From the NCBI RefSeq assembly GCF_000826685.1, contig NZ_JROO01000006.1, positions 124,001 to 188,000 on the forward strand: a DNA stretch of 64,000 nt, read 5' to 3'. Source of the DNA: Streptomonospora alba (GTDB lineage: Bacteria; Actinomycetota; Actinomycetes; Streptosporangiales; Streptosporangiaceae). Of the stretch, positions 6,747 to 16,541 are shown one piece after another. Every line of letters begins with the position of its first letter. Within the stretch, counting starts at the first letter, position 1. Made by a program: the position numbers and the translations under genes. Below the pieces are notes generated by a model. It was not told where the DNA came from. It saw nothing but the letters and a program-made list of their open reading frames with translations, and ran no database searches.

Positions 6747-8462
6747 CTACTTCAGGTAGCCGATGTCCTCGTAGTCGGGGCTGGCCAGTCCGTAGGCACC
6801 CCAGTTGGCGATCTGGTTGTTCACCGCCTTGTGGCCGGGGCGCTGGAACAGCGGCACCGCCATTCCCTCCTCCCACAGCAGCCGGTCGATCTCGTTGGCC
6901 TTGGCGGCGTATTCCTCGTCGTCCTGGATCTTGGAGAGCTCGTCGAAGCCCTCGTTGATCTCGTCGGTGCTGTGGTTGTTGTTGTTATTGCCCCACTTGG
7001 GGTCGCCGTTTTCGTCCTCACCGACAGGACCGACGAAGTTCTCCGCGGAGTCCCCGGCGTAGGGGTTGGTGGCGATGTAGGAGAACGTGGTGGCGTCGTA
7101 GTTGCCCGGCACGATGTAGTCGGTGAAGTAGACGTTGGTCGGGACGGTGTCGACCTGGACACCGACGCCGATCTCCTCCAGCTGGGCCTTGGCGATCTCG
7201 GCCTCGTCGGCGCTGTTCTGGATGTCGGCGGGGAGCACCCACTTCAGCTGCAGCTTCTCGCCGTCCTTGGTGCGCACCTCGTCCTCGGAGTCCCGGGTCC
7301 AACCGGCCTCGTCCAGCAGCTCGCCGGCCTTCTCGGGGTCGAACTCGCCGTAGCCCTCGCCGTTGTACTGAAAGCCGGTCTGGCTGGAGATGATCAGCCG
7401 GTTGGCCGTGGGGTCGGTGGGCCAGTCGATGCCGTCGAGCGTCGCCGCGGCCATCTTGTCGCGGTCGATGGCGTGCACGATGGCGTTGCGCACCTTGACG
7501 TCCGCGGTCGGCCGGTCCTCGCCGCCGTTGAGGGTCAGGTGGCGGTAGGAGTTCTCCACGGCCTCGGCCAGCCGGACCCCCTCGACGTCCTTGAGCTGGT
7601 CGTAGGCGGCGGCGTCGTAGCTGAGGTCGTAGGCGTCGAGCTCACCGTTGGCCATGACCTTGCCGAGGGCGTCCTGGCCGTAGGAGCGGAAGACGAAGGT
7701 CTCCAGCTTCGCGGTGTCGCCCCACCAGTCCGGGTTGCGCGTGAAGGTGACGCTCTCGGAGGTCTTGTCGAACTCCGCGTCGCCGAACGGGCCCGCCGTG
7801 ACGGGGATCTGCTCCTGGTAGCCCTCGTTGAACTTCTTCGGATCCTCCATGTACTCGGCGGGGTAGAGGATGTCGAAGAGGCGGGGCCACTCGGAGAAGG
7901 GCGTGTCGAATTGGAGGATCGCCTCGAACTTGTCCTCGCCCTTCTCGACGTCGCCGATCCGCTCGTAGCCGGTGGTGTCGCCGACGTCGAACTTGTTGGC
8001 GTTGTCGCGGTGCCCTCCGGCGGTCTCGGCCTGGGCCTGGTAGTCCTTCCAGGTGATCGGCTCGCCGTTGGACCACACGGCGTCGGGGTTCAGCTCCAGG
8101 GTGACAGTGGAGCCGTCGTCGCTGGCCTCGCTGGAGAGGACGTAGTCCTCGTCCGGGTGCGGCTGGCCCTTCTCGTCGTAGTTGTGGGCGCGGGGCATGA
8201 CCGCGTTGAGGATGCGCGTCGCGTTCATCTCGTTGCCCTGCGTGTGGTTCGCCTGGTACTGGGAGGGGTAGCTGTTCAGCCCCCAGACGAACTGCCCGCC
8301 GTCCTTCAGCTCCGAGCGGTCCTTCTCGTTGATGTCGATGGCCGGGATGTCGGCGAGCGTTTCCTCGTTCTGATCGTCCTCGCCGCCACCGCCGCAGGCG
8401 CTGGCCGCCAGGACCAGGGCTGCAAGCGAGGCGCCGACCTTGGCGGCGCGCTTTATTCGCAC
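6747..8462 (-). CDS. Oligopeptide ABC transporter substrate-binding lipoprotein (family 5)
   Basis: 571 residues from GTG 8462, preceded by GAGGAGA. The signal peptide ends in a lipobox (LAASAC-GGGG), so the mature protein is a lipoprotein anchored outside the membrane. The body is a family-5 (SBP_bac_5) binding protein with WSNGEPITWKDY, TFTRNPDWWG and a C-terminal QRPGHKAVNN region. It delivers peptides or other solutes to the permeases encoded upstream and is the last gene of the operon B-C-(DF)-A. The ligand cannot be read from sequence; nickel or sugars are known for related proteins, but oligopeptides are the default. Confidence 0.92.
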   Translation of the reverse strand: MRIKRAAKVGASLAALVLAASACGGGGEDDQNEETLADIPAIDINEKDRSELKDGGQFVWGLNSYPSQYQANHTQGNEMNATRILNAVMPRAHNYDEKGQPHPDEDYVLSSEASDDGSTVTLELNPDAVWSNGEPITWKDYQAQAETAGGHRDNANKFDVGDTTGYERIGDVEKGEDKFEAILQFDTPFSEWPRLFDILYPAEYMEDPKKFNEGYQEQIPVTAGPFGDAEFDKTSESVTFTRNPDWWGDTAKLETFVFRSYGQDALGKVMANGELDAYDLSYDAAAYDQLKDVEGVRLAEAVENSYRHLTLNGGEDRPTADVKVRNAIVHAIDRDKMAAATLDGIDWPTDPTANRLIISSQTGFQYNGEGYGEFDPEKAGELLDEAGWTRDSEDEVRTKDGEKLQLKWVLPADIQNSADEAEIAKAQLEEIGVGVQVDTVPTNVYFTDYIVPGNYDATTFSYIATNPYAGDSAENFVGPVGEDENGDPKWGNNNNNHSTDEINEGFDELSKIQDDEEYAAKANEIDRLLWEEGMAVPLFQRPGHKAVNNQIANWGAYGLASPDYEDIGYLK

Positions 8463-8519
8463 GGGGTTCTCCTCACTGGTCTGTTCTCGGGGGGATCCGG
8501 TGGGTGGGTGCACGGACGG

Positions 8520-10667
8520 TCAAGACGACGCCTCCGTGTCCGCGTAGTGGCAGGCGGCGGCCTGGTCGGCCGCCCCCTCGACCCGGTGCCGCAGCTCCGG
8601 CTCGCGCTCCCGGCAGGTGGAGCGGTCCTCCTCGCTGAGGACCGCGAACTTCTGGCACCGGGTACGGAAGCGGCATCCGGACGGCGGGTCCGCCGGGTTG
8701 GGCAGATCGCCCTGGAGCACGACGTGCTCGCGCCGCCGCTCCTTCTCCGGGTCCGGCAGTGGGATGGCCGAGAGCAGCGCCTTGGTGTAAGGGTGCGTGG
8801 GCCGCCGGTAGATCGACTGCACGTCGCCGATCTCCACGATCTTGCCGAGGTACATCACCGCCACGCGGTCGGCGATGTGGCGCACCACCGACAGGTCGTG
8901 CGCCACGAACAGGTAGGAGAGCCCCAGCCGTGCCTTGAGCTCCTCCAGCAGGTTGATCACCCCGGCCTGGATGGACACGTCCAGCGCGGAGACCGGCTCG
9001 TCCAGCACGAGGAGCTTGGGCTCCAGCGCCAGCGCGCGGGCGATGCCGATGCGCTGCCGCTGGCCGCCGGAGAACTCCGCGGGCGAACGGGTGACCGCCG
9101 AGCGGTCCAGCCCGACCAGCTCCATCAGCTCCAGCACGCGGGAGCGCACCCGCTCCTTGGAGTAGCCGTGGGTGTGCAGCGGCTCGGCGATGATCTCGAA
9201 GACCCGCATGCGCGGGTCCAGCGAACTCATGGGGTCCTGGAAGACGACCTGGACGTCGCCCCGCACCTGCATGCGCTCGCGGTTGGACATCCGGCCCGAG
9301 CGCTTGCCCAGCACCTCCACGGTGCCCTGCTGCGGTTGGTCCAGGCTGAGGATCTCCATCAGGGTGCTGGACTTGCCGCACCCGGACTCCCCCACCAGCG
9401 CCAGCGTCTCGCCTTCGCGGACGTCGAAGGTCAGCCCGTCCACGGCGTAGACCGTGCCCACCCGGCGCTTGAACAGCGCGCCCCGCATCAGGGGGTGGTG
9501 CTTGGCCAGGTCGTCGACGCGCAGGACGGTCTCGCGGTCGGCGCGCGGAACCTGCGACACCGGGTTCCGCTCGATCTCGCTGACCGGGTAGACGTCTCGG
9601 GCGGTCCACGCGTTGGCCTCGATCTCGCCGGCGCGGATGCACGCCGCGCGGTGGCCTGCGCCGCCGACCCGCTCCAGCGGCGGCTCGGCGGCGTCGCACT
9701 CGGGGACCGCGATGGGGCAGCGCGGCGCGAACGGGCAGCCGGGCGGCATGTCGGTGAGGCTGGGCGGGTTCCCCTTGATCGGGATCAGGGGCGTCTTCTC
9801 GTCCTGGTCAAGACGCGGTACCGACCCGAGCAGGCCCATGGTGTAGGGCATGCGGGTGTTGTAGTAGACGTCGTCGACGGCGCCGGTCTCCACCAGCCGG
9901 CCCGCGTACATGACCTGCACACGGTCCACAAGGCCCGCGACCACCCCCAGGTCGTGGGTGATCATGACGATGGCGGCGCCGGTCTCGCGCTGGGCCGTCT
10001 TGAGCACTTCGAGGATCTGGGCCTGGATGGTGACGTCGAGCGCGGTGGTGGGCTCGTCGCAGATGATGACGTCGGGGTCGTTGGCGATGGCGATGGCGAT
10101 CATGACGCGCTGGCGCATGCCACCGGAGAACTCGTGCGGGAAGGACCGCCGGCGGCGCTCGGCGTCGGGGATGCCCACCAGGGTGAGCAGTTCGACGGCG
10201 CGCTTCTGGGCCGCCTCGCGGGAGGTCTGGGGGTTGTGCACCTGCACCGCCTCGGCGACCTGGTCGCCCACGGTGTAGACGGGCGTCAGCCCCGACAGCG
10301 GGTCCTGGAAGACCATGGAGACGGCCCGGCCGCGCTTCTTGGCCATGGTGCGGTCGTCGAGGCCGAGCAGCTCCTCGCCGTGCAGGCGGATGGAGCCCGA
10401 GACCCGCGCGTAGTCGGGCAGCAGCCCGATCGCGGCCAGGGAGGAGACCGACTTGCCCGACCCGGACTCGCCGACGATGCCCAGGATCTCGCCGCGGCGG
10501 ACTTCGTAGCTGACGCCGCGGACCGCGGTGACGTCGGCATTGCCCCGCCCGCCGGGGAAGGAGACCTCGAGGTCGCTGACTTCGAAGACCGCCGGCTCGG
10601 CGCGGTCGGGCCCGGGGCCCGCACCGGTCTGCTCCTGCTCGGCGGCGGTGCCGCTGGTTGCGGTCAT
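8520..10667 (-). CDS. Fused double ATPase of oligopeptide ABC transporter (DppD-DppF type)
   Basis: 715 residues carrying two complete ABC ATPase domains. Domain 1 has Walker A GESGSGKS (66-73), signature FSGGMRQR (~180-187) and Walker B CDEPTTALD, followed by an oligo_HPY cysteine region (PPGCPFAPRC). Domain 2 has Walker A GESGCGKS (426-433), FSGGQRQR and LDEPVSALD, and a second cysteine region. The four-cysteine C-terminal motifs often bind an Fe-S cluster in this family. Separate D and F proteins are usual; the fusion guarantees a 1:1 pair. It lies 19 bp after the permease gene. Confidence 0.95.
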   Translation of the reverse strand: MTATSGTAAEQEQTGAGPGPDRAEPAVFEVSDLEVSFPGGRGNADVTAVRGVSYEVRRGEILGIVGESGSGKSVSSLAAIGLLPDYARVSGSIRLHGEELLGLDDRTMAKKRGRAVSMVFQDPLSGLTPVYTVGDQVAEAVQVHNPQTSREAAQKRAVELLTLVGIPDAERRRRSFPHEFSGGMRQRVMIAIAIANDPDVIICDEPTTALDVTIQAQILEVLKTAQRETGAAIVMITHDLGVVAGLVDRVQVMYAGRLVETGAVDDVYYNTRMPYTMGLLGSVPRLDQDEKTPLIPIKGNPPSLTDMPPGCPFAPRCPIAVPECDAAEPPLERVGGAGHRAACIRAGEIEANAWTARDVYPVSEIERNPVSQVPRADRETVLRVDDLAKHHPLMRGALFKRRVGTVYAVDGLTFDVREGETLALVGESGCGKSSTLMEILSLDQPQQGTVEVLGKRSGRMSNRERMQVRGDVQVVFQDPMSSLDPRMRVFEIIAEPLHTHGYSKERVRSRVLELMELVGLDRSAVTRSPAEFSGGQRQRIGIARALALEPKLLVLDEPVSALDVSIQAGVINLLEELKARLGLSYLFVAHDLSVVRHIADRVAVMYLGKIVEIGDVQSIYRRPTHPYTKALLSAIPLPDPEKERRREHVVLQGDLPNPADPPSGCRFRTRCQKFAVLSEEDRSTCREREPELRHRVEGAADQAAACHYADTEASS

Positions 10668-10686
10668 TGCGGTTAGAATCCCCCTC

Positions 10687-11589
10687 TTAGGTCCTGCTCT
10701 TGGAGTGCGGGTCCAGGGCGTCGCGCAGCCCGTCGCCGACGAGGTTGACGGCGAGCACGAGCACGATGAGCAGCCCGGTGCAGAACCAGAACGTCCACGG
10801 GAAGGCCAGGGCCTGGCGCGCCCCCTCGGCGATCAGCGAGCCGAGGGTGACGTCCGGCGGCTGGATGCCGAATCCGAAGTAGGACAGCGCGGTCTCCAGG
10901 ATGATGGCGGAGCTGACGTTGATGGTGGCGTCCACGATCAGCAGCGAGGACATGTTCGGCAGGATGTGGCGCAGGATGATCCGAGCGTGGCTGACGCCCA
11001 TGTAGCGCGCCGCCAGTACGTACTCGCGCTCCTTGAGGGAGATGGTCATGCCGCGCACCATCTTGGCGGTGACCATCCACATCAGGCAGGCAAGCAGGAC
11101 GACGAACACCAGCCAGCCGCTGTCGCGCAGCAGCGGGTAGAGGATGGCCAGGATCAGAAACTGCGGCAGGACCAGGAAGAGGTCGGTCACCCACATCAGG
11201 CCGCGGTCGGCCAGACCGAGGAAGTAGCCGGCGAACGCACCCACCAGCGCGGCGATCACCGTGGTGAACAGCGCGGCGCACAGCCCGATGAGGATGGACT
11301 TCTGCAGGCCGACCATCGTCAGGTGGAACATGTCGCGCCCGGTGCTGCCGGTGCCGAACCAGTGGTCGGCGCTGGGCGGGCTGCGGAAGGCGCCGAAGTC
11401 GCGCTCGTCGAACTCCCACGGGCTGAGCAGCGGACCGATCCAGGCCATGGCGATCAGCCCGAGGATGATCACAAGCCCGATCATCACCCGCCGGGTGGCC
11501 AGCAGCTCTTTGACCAGGGACGACCACCGGCCGGAGATCGGCGTGGCGGCCTCGGGTGCGGTCGCCTCGCGCTCGACGGACAAGCTCAT
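10687..11589 (-). CDS. Oligopeptide ABC transporter permease (DppC type)
   Basis: 300 residues. A cytoplasmic N-terminal tail is followed by the first membrane helix (RRVMIGLVIILGLIAMAW), the periplasmic OppC_N region (DHWFGTGSTGRDMFHLTM) and five more helices. The EAA-type coupling loop is near KEREYVLAARYMGVSHARII. It forms the channel together with the DppB-type permease and starts 79 bp downstream of that gene. Confidence 0.93.
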   Translation of the reverse strand: MSLSVEREATAPEAATPISGRWSSLVKELLATRRVMIGLVIILGLIAMAWIGPLLSPWEFDERDFGAFRSPPSADHWFGTGSTGRDMFHLTMVGLQKSILIGLCAALFTTVIAALVGAFAGYFLGLADRGLMWVTDLFLVLPQFLILAILYPLLRDSGWLVFVVLLACLMWMVTAKMVRGMTISLKEREYVLAARYMGVSHARIILRHILPNMSSLLIVDATINVSSAIILETALSYFGFGIQPPDVTLGSLIAEGARQALAFPWTFWFCTGLLIVLVLAVNLVGDGLRDALDPHSKSRT

Positions 11590-11668
11590 GGGGTGTTCTC
11601 CAACACGGTGAGCGGGGACAGGCGGGACCGGGTCGGCGAAGTGCCGGAGAAGCGGATGCGGCTCACGG

Positions 11669-12652
11669 TCAGCTCACCCGCACCCGGGGGTCCAGCCATG
11701 CGTAGAGCACGTCGGACAGGAAGGACGCGGCCATGACGCAGACCGCCATGAAGAAGGTGACGGCCGCGACCGCGTTGACGTCCTGGGTGGCGATGGAGTC
11801 CACGACCCATGCGCCCATGCCGTGCCAGCCGAAGATCTTCTCGGTGAAGGTGGCGTTGGCGATCAGGATGCCGAACGTGAAGGTGAAGTAGGTGATGGTG
11901 GGGATCAGCGCGGTGCGCAGGGCGTGCTTGATCATGGCGGCGCGGCGTGTGAGGCCCTTGGCCATGGCGGTGCGCACGAAGTCCGATCCGAGCACGTCGA
12001 GCATCATGTTGCGCTGGTAGCGGCTGAACGCGGCGAACAGGGAGAGCGACAGGGCCAGGGTCGGCAGGATCGCGTGCTGGACGCGGTCGGCCAGCGTTCC
12101 CCAGAACCCGGCCTGCAGATTGGGGCTGTACTCGCCGCCGTACTCCAGTAAGCGCATGCCGCTGACGTCGTTCAGCCACACCGCCGAGACCTGCAGGATC
12201 ACGGCTACGACGACGGCCGGCACCGCCAGCAGGAAGAACGCGGCGACGGTGGTGACGCGGTCGAACCTGCCGTACTGGCGCACAGCGGCGTAGGCGCCCA
12301 TGGCCACGCCCAGGGTCGCGCCGATCAGGGTCCCGGCCACGATGAGTCGCAGCGAGACGCCGGCCTTGCGGGCGATGTTCTCGTTGACGCTCTGGTCCTT
12401 GATGGTGCGGCCGAAGTCGGCTGTGGCCACGCCGGTGGCCCAGGTGGCGTAGCGCTCCGCCAGCGGCGTCTCGTCGTTGAGATTGAGCTTGTTCAGCTCT
12501 TTCTCGATCGCCTGGTCGCTGGGGGGCGGCTGCATCTGCTCGAAGTGGCCCCGCGGATCGAGCGTGCTCGCTGCGATCAGGTAGGCGATGCTCGACGCCA
12601 GAAAGATCAGGACCAGGTAACTCAACAACCGCCTGATCAAGAACTTCGCCAA
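11669..12652 (-). CDS. Oligopeptide ABC transporter permease (DppB type)
   Basis: 327 residues, first gene of the operon, with a TTG start (MAKFLIRRLL) preceded by a GGTAGGGG-like ribosome-binding site. It has the N-terminal helix SYLVLIFLASSIAYLIAAS, a large external loop, and a binding-protein-dependent transport domain with the coupling sequence LGSDFVRTAMAKGLTRR. The external loop carries an insertion with GEYSPNLQAG. Control elements probably lie in the 570-bp upstream gap. Confidence 0.92.
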   Translation of the reverse strand: MAKFLIRRLLSYLVLIFLASSIAYLIAASTLDPRGHFEQMQPPPSDQAIEKELNKLNLNDETPLAERYATWATGVATADFGRTIKDQSVNENIARKAGVSLRLIVAGTLIGATLGVAMGAYAAVRQYGRFDRVTTVAAFFLLAVPAVVVAVILQVSAVWLNDVSGMRLLEYGGEYSPNLQAGFWGTLADRVQHAILPTLALSLSLFAAFSRYQRNMMLDVLGSDFVRTAMAKGLTRRAAMIKHALRTALIPTITYFTFTFGILIANATFTEKIFGWHGMGAWVVDSIATQDVNAVAAVTFFMAVCVMAASFLSDVLYAWLDPRVRVS

Positions 12653-13225
12653 CTGATGCCCCTACCTGTGGTCCGGACGGACGTGTCTCGGAACAACCGC
12701 GGTGAATCGTCGCGTATCCGCATGCCCGCCCGTATGCGACGTGGTCACACAGATGCAGTCGGCGCAAGAGAGGGGTGCCGGTTCGTGCCGGAGGGTCGGC
12801 TCTCGGCGGCGAACGCATCCCGCTTACATCCGATTCACGGTCAGTGATCCGAATTCACACGAGTTTGGGCTGTTTTCGGACACTGCAGGGTTACCGACGC
12901 ATCAAGAAAGCACAACGGGGAGTTGCTTTCCTCCCTAGCACCGCGCTGCCCGGGAGGATAGTAACTCCCCATGAAACGCTCGGTGATGGGAATGACACAG
13001 CGGGCAATCGACGCGACCGTGCGCCGCTCGCCGGCGCATGCCGCGGTTGCCACCGCGGGCCGGGCCGGGCGACCTGCCCATACGGGCTGCCGTCGCCCGA
13101 CGCGGCCCGCGGTAGCGGTTCTCGGGCCCCGCGTCCGACCGCCGACGCCTTCGCCGGCGCTCAACCGCAGCGAACGGCGAACCTGGCCACCGGGTGCGGT
13201 CTCGGCGCGCGAACGCGCAACCCGC
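12653..13225. other. Long intergenic region upstream of the dpp operon
   Basis: A 573-bp gap between the aldo/keto reductase stop and the dppB-type start, both on the minus strand. It contains the 19-bp inverted repeat described separately. Short reading frames here have Arg/Pro-rich composition and no ribosome-binding sites, so I call no gene. The dpp promoter should lie within the left 150 bp. Confidence 0.6.
12917..12970. repeat. 19-bp near-perfect inverted repeat
   Basis: GGGGAGTTGCTTTCCTCCC (12917-12935) and GGGAGGATAGTAACTCCCC (12952-12970) pair over 17 of 19 positions with a 16-nt loop. It lies 256 bp downstream of the aldo/keto reductase stop and 265 bp upstream of the dpp operon start. 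It may be a terminator for the former or an operator/attenuator for the latter; the absence of a T-tract leaves this open. Confidence 0.65.
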
Positions 13226-14317
13226 TCAGTGCTCGCTTGAGGGTTTCCAGATGTTGACCCCCAGATCCACCGCATACCTGTCGATCTCGGCCAACTCCGC
13301 ATCGGTCAGCGCCGGCGCGCGCACCGCCTCCAGGCTGTCCTCCAATTGCCCGACACTGCTGGCGCCGATCAGCGCCGAGGTCATCCGCCGATCCCGCAGC
13401 ACCCAGCTGATCGCCAGCTGAGCCAGCGTCTGTCCGCGCTGCCGCGCCACGTCGTCGAGCGCGCGCACGCGCTCCAGGTTGCCCTCGGCCAGCCACTCCC
13501 GCGAGAACGAGCCGGCGCGGCTGGCGCGCGAGCCCTCGGGCACGCCCTGCAGGTAGCGGCCGGTCAGCAGTCCCTGGGCCAGCGGCGAGAACACGATGCA
13601 GCCCGCGCCCTCGCTCTCCAGGGTGTCCAGCAGGGCCTGGTCCTCGATCCAGCGGTTGACCATCGAGTACGAGGGCTGGTGGATCAGCAGCGGCACGCCC
13701 ATCTGCCGCAGCAGCGCGGCGGCCTCGGCGGTGCGCTCGGCGGAGTAGGAGGAGATACCGGCATACAGCGCCCGGCCCGACTTCACGGCGGTGGCCAGCG
13801 CCCCCATCGTCTCTTCGAGCGGGGTGTGGGGGTCGAACCGGTGGCTGTAGAAGATGTCGACGTGGTCCAGGCCCATGCGCGCCAGCGACTGGTCCAGGCT
13901 GGCCAGCAGGTACTTCCGGGAGCCGCCGCCGCTGCCGTAGGGGCCGGGCCACATCTCGTAACCCGCCTTGGTGGAGATCACCAACTCGTCGCGGTAGGCG
14001 CGGAAGTCCTCGCGCAGGATCCGGCCGAAGTTCAGCTCGGCCGCACCCGGGGGCGGCCCGTAGTTGTTGGCCAGGTCGAAGTGGGTCACTCCGAGGTCGA
14101 AGGCGCGCCGCAGGATGGCGCGCTGCGTCTCCAGCGGGCGGTCGTCGCCGAAGTTCTGCCACAGGCCGAGCGAGACCTCGGGCAGGTCCAGGCCGCTGCG
14201 CCCGGTGCGCCGGTAGGGCATCCGCCCGTCGTAGCGCTCGGCTTCGGCCCTGTGGACACCGGAGCTGGGGACGTCGAGTCGGGGTATGTCGTTCTCTCGC
14301 ACCATGTGCCCCATCAT
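13226..14317 (-). CDS. Aldo/keto reductase (YghZ/AKR14-like)
   Basis: 363 residues with a TIM-barrel aldo/keto reductase fold: MPYRRTGRSGLDLPEVSLG, the catalytic FDLANNYGPPPGAAE (Asp and Tyr), VISTKAG (Lys), FYSHRFDPHTPLEET (His), and a C-terminal NADPH-binding SALIGASSVGQLEDS. The PGPYGSGGGSRKYLL segment is characteristic of the YghZ/KvAP-beta-like group that reduces aldehydes such as methylglyoxal. Start ATG 14317 is chosen because GGAGAG lies 10 nt upstream; ATG 14305 is an alternative. Monocistronic. Confidence 0.9.
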   Translation of the reverse strand: MMGHMVRENDIPRLDVPSSGVHRAEAERYDGRMPYRRTGRSGLDLPEVSLGLWQNFGDDRPLETQRAILRRAFDLGVTHFDLANNYGPPPGAAELNFGRILREDFRAYRDELVISTKAGYEMWPGPYGSGGGSRKYLLASLDQSLARMGLDHVDIFYSHRFDPHTPLEETMGALATAVKSGRALYAGISSYSAERTAEAAALLRQMGVPLLIHQPSYSMVNRWIEDQALLDTLESEGAGCIVFSPLAQGLLTGRYLQGVPEGSRASRAGSFSREWLAEGNLERVRALDDVARQRGQTLAQLAISWVLRDRRMTSALIGASSVGQLEDSLEAVRAPALTDAELAEIDRYAVDLGVNIWKPSSEH

Positions 14318-14468
14318 CCCACCGCCGCTCTCCCGCCGCGCCGATCCAGACGGATGCGCGCCCGGCGCCGCCCGGCCCCGCGCCCCGCACAGTCCGGCGG
14401 CCGATGCCCGCACCAGGGGCGGGCACCGGCCGCGGCGCGATCCGGTTCCGGCGGCGGCCGGGAACCCC

Positions 14469-16541
14469 TCAGCTGCCGATGTCCTTGCCGCGGCTGTGCC
14501 AGATCGACACCACCGAGGGGCGCGGAAAGCCGTTGTGGTCGGGCCAGGTGCTCTGCGGGTCGTCGTAGCTGCCCCCGTCACCGGGGTGCTGGGGAGCGAT
14601 GAACACCGTCTTCTGGTCCTCGGTGATCAGCGGGCCGCAGCACTCGGCGCCGTTGGGCACTCGGGCGAACATCTTCAGGTGGCCCTTGTGCTTGCCCTCC
14701 ATGGGAACGGCGAACAGCCCGTCGTTACCCCACGCCATGCCGTCGGTGGAGATCCACAGGTTGCCCTGCCGGTCGAAGGTCAGGTTGTCCGGCGAGGAGA
14801 TCGCCGTGACCTTGGACTTGTCGTAGCCGGCGAAGTAGGTGCCCTCGTCCTCGGGGTTGCCGCAGACGATCGGCACGTCCCAGCGGAACCTGGTGGCCGC
14901 CGCGTCGCCGTGCCGCTCGGTGATCTCCAGGATGTGGCCGTAGCGGTTGGGGCCGCGCGGGTTGGGCTCGTCGGCCTGGCCGGGCTCGCGGGCGCTGTTG
15001 TTGGTCAGCGCGCAGTAGATCTTGCCGGTGGCCGGGCTCGCCTCGATGTCCTCGGGACGGTCCATCTTCGTGGCGCCGGCCTTGTCGGCCGCCAGGCGGG
15101 TGTGCACGAGCACCTCGGCCACCGAGAAGCCCTCGACGAAGCTCTCGGAGTCGCTGCACAGCGGGATCCACTCGCCCCACCCGTCGAACGCGCCGTCGGA
15201 GGGCAGTTCGCCGGAGCCGTCGATCTCCTTCTCGGGGCTGTCGCCGCGGAATTTGGCGACGTACAGCGTGCCCGAGTCCAGCAGCCCGCTGTTTCCGCGC
15301 CGCGAGCCCTTGCGGTAGCGGCCCTTGCTGACGAACTTGTAGATGTAGTCGAACCGCTCGTCGTCGCCCAGGTAGACCGCGATGCGGCCGTCACGGGTGG
15401 TGCGGTGGTTGGCGCCCTCGTGCTTGAAGCGGCCGAGCATGGTGCGCTTCTTGGGCGTGGAGTCGGGGTCGTAGGGGTCGATCTCGACGACGTAGCCGAA
15501 GCGGTTGGCCTCGTTGGGGTGGCGGGAGAGGTCGAAGCGCTCCTCGACCCTGTCGAAGCGGCGGTTGCCCGAGCGGGTGTCGCCCTCGGTGGGGATGCCG
15601 TAGCGGGCCATGGCCGGCTTGGCGTCCTCGGGGGCCTCCTCGCCGCCGACGAAGTACTGGTGGAAGTTCTCCTCGCAGGTGAGGATCGTGCCCCAGGGAG
15701 TCATGCCGCCGGCGCAGTTGTTGAGCATGCCCAGCACGCGTGTGCCGTCGGGGTCGGCCTCGGTGCGCAGCAGTTCGTCGCCTGCTGCGGGGCCGGTCAG
15801 CTCCATGGGGGTGGAGGCGGTGATGCGGCGGTTGAAGCGGCGCCTGCCCTGGGAGAGCCGCCAGCCGCCGGTGCTCCTGCCGCGCCCGCGCCCGCGGCCC
15901 TCGTCCTCGCGGCGGATCTCCACGATCGAACCGCCGTGGGCGGCCATGGCGATGCTGATCTGCTCCGGGTCGGCGTCGTTGCCGTCGGTGTAGCCCGCGA
16001 ACATCAGGTTCTCGTTGGTGTACTCGTGGTTGACCCACAGCAGCCCGCGGTCGCGGTCCAGGGACTGGAAGCCGACGTAGTCGCAGTTGTAGCCGAACTG
16101 CTTGGCCTGGGCCTCGGCGGTCTGGGCGGTGAAATCGAACTCCGGGGCACCGGGCAGCACCGGGTCGCCCCAGCGGACGACGACGCGCTGCTTATAGCCG
16201 TTGGGGACCTCCACTGCATCGCCGGTTCCGGGCTCGATGCCCTCGAACTTCAGTCGGGGGTTGCCGCGGCCGCGGCCGTTTCCCGGCGCGGCGAGGGCCG
16301 GCGCCATGCCGCCCAGCCCTGCCGCGGCGGTCGCGCCGGCGCCCACGGCGCCCGCACGCAGGACGTTGCGGCGCGAGAGCGCGGCGGTGGCGACATCGCC
16401 GAAATAGGTGTTGTCACTGGTGTTGGGGGCCTGGTGGAAGCAGGCGTCCCCGCAGCGGAAGCGGCAGGTCTGGCGCGACCGGCCGCCGCCGACCGGTTCG
16501 ATCAGCGGCAGTGAACGGCGTCGGGGCGCGGATTGCGGCAC
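14469..16541 (-). CDS. phoX: PhoX-family (DUF839) alkaline phosphatase, Tat-exported
   Basis: 690 residues from GTG 16541, with GGAGG 5 nt upstream. A conserved N-terminal extension carries C-x3-C-x3-C (Cys 26, 30, 34) and NTSDN. A twin-arginine signal (SRRNVLRAG, Arg 57-58) follows, then a hydrophobic core ending APALAA. The body is a DUF839 beta-propeller with VNHEYTNEN, NNCAGGMTPWGTILTCEENFHQYF (split motif) and GNPEDEGTYF. PhoX enzymes are Ca/Fe-dependent phosphatases that release phosphate outside the cell. A PHO-box-like pair lies 139 bp upstream. Family membership is strong; phosphatase activity is inferred. Confidence 0.9.
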   Translation of the reverse strand: MPQSAPRRRSLPLIEPVGGGRSRQTCRFRCGDACFHQAPNTSDNTYFGDVATAALSRRNVLRAGAVGAGATAAAGLGGMAPALAAPGNGRGRGNPRLKFEGIEPGTGDAVEVPNGYKQRVVVRWGDPVLPGAPEFDFTAQTAEAQAKQFGYNCDYVGFQSLDRDRGLLWVNHEYTNENLMFAGYTDGNDADPEQISIAMAAHGGSIVEIRREDEGRGRGRGRSTGGWRLSQGRRRFNRRITASTPMELTGPAAGDELLRTEADPDGTRVLGMLNNCAGGMTPWGTILTCEENFHQYFVGGEEAPEDAKPAMARYGIPTEGDTRSGNRRFDRVEERFDLSRHPNEANRFGYVVEIDPYDPDSTPKKRTMLGRFKHEGANHRTTRDGRIAVYLGDDERFDYIYKFVSKGRYRKGSRRGNSGLLDSGTLYVAKFRGDSPEKEIDGSGELPSDGAFDGWGEWIPLCSDSESFVEGFSVAEVLVHTRLAADKAGATKMDRPEDIEASPATGKIYCALTNNSAREPGQADEPNPRGPNRYGHILEITERHGDAAATRFRWDVPIVCGNPEDEGTYFAGYDKSKVTAISSPDNLTFDRQGNLWISTDGMAWGNDGLFAVPMEGKHKGHLKMFARVPNGAECCGPLITEDQKTVFIAPQHPGDGGSYDDPQSTWPDHNGFPRPSVVSIWHSRGKDIGS

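Noticed and set aside
6495-10676. 1393-codon open frame on the plus strand opposite the oligopeptide ABC genes
   Set aside because: It is antisense to genes with clear protein families. The repetitive Val/Gly/Asp/Arg composition reflects GC-biased third positions, not coding.
12971-13240. 89-codon open frame starting beside the 19-bp hairpin
   Set aside because: No ribosome-binding site, Arg/Pro-rich composition and overlap with the following gene's end.
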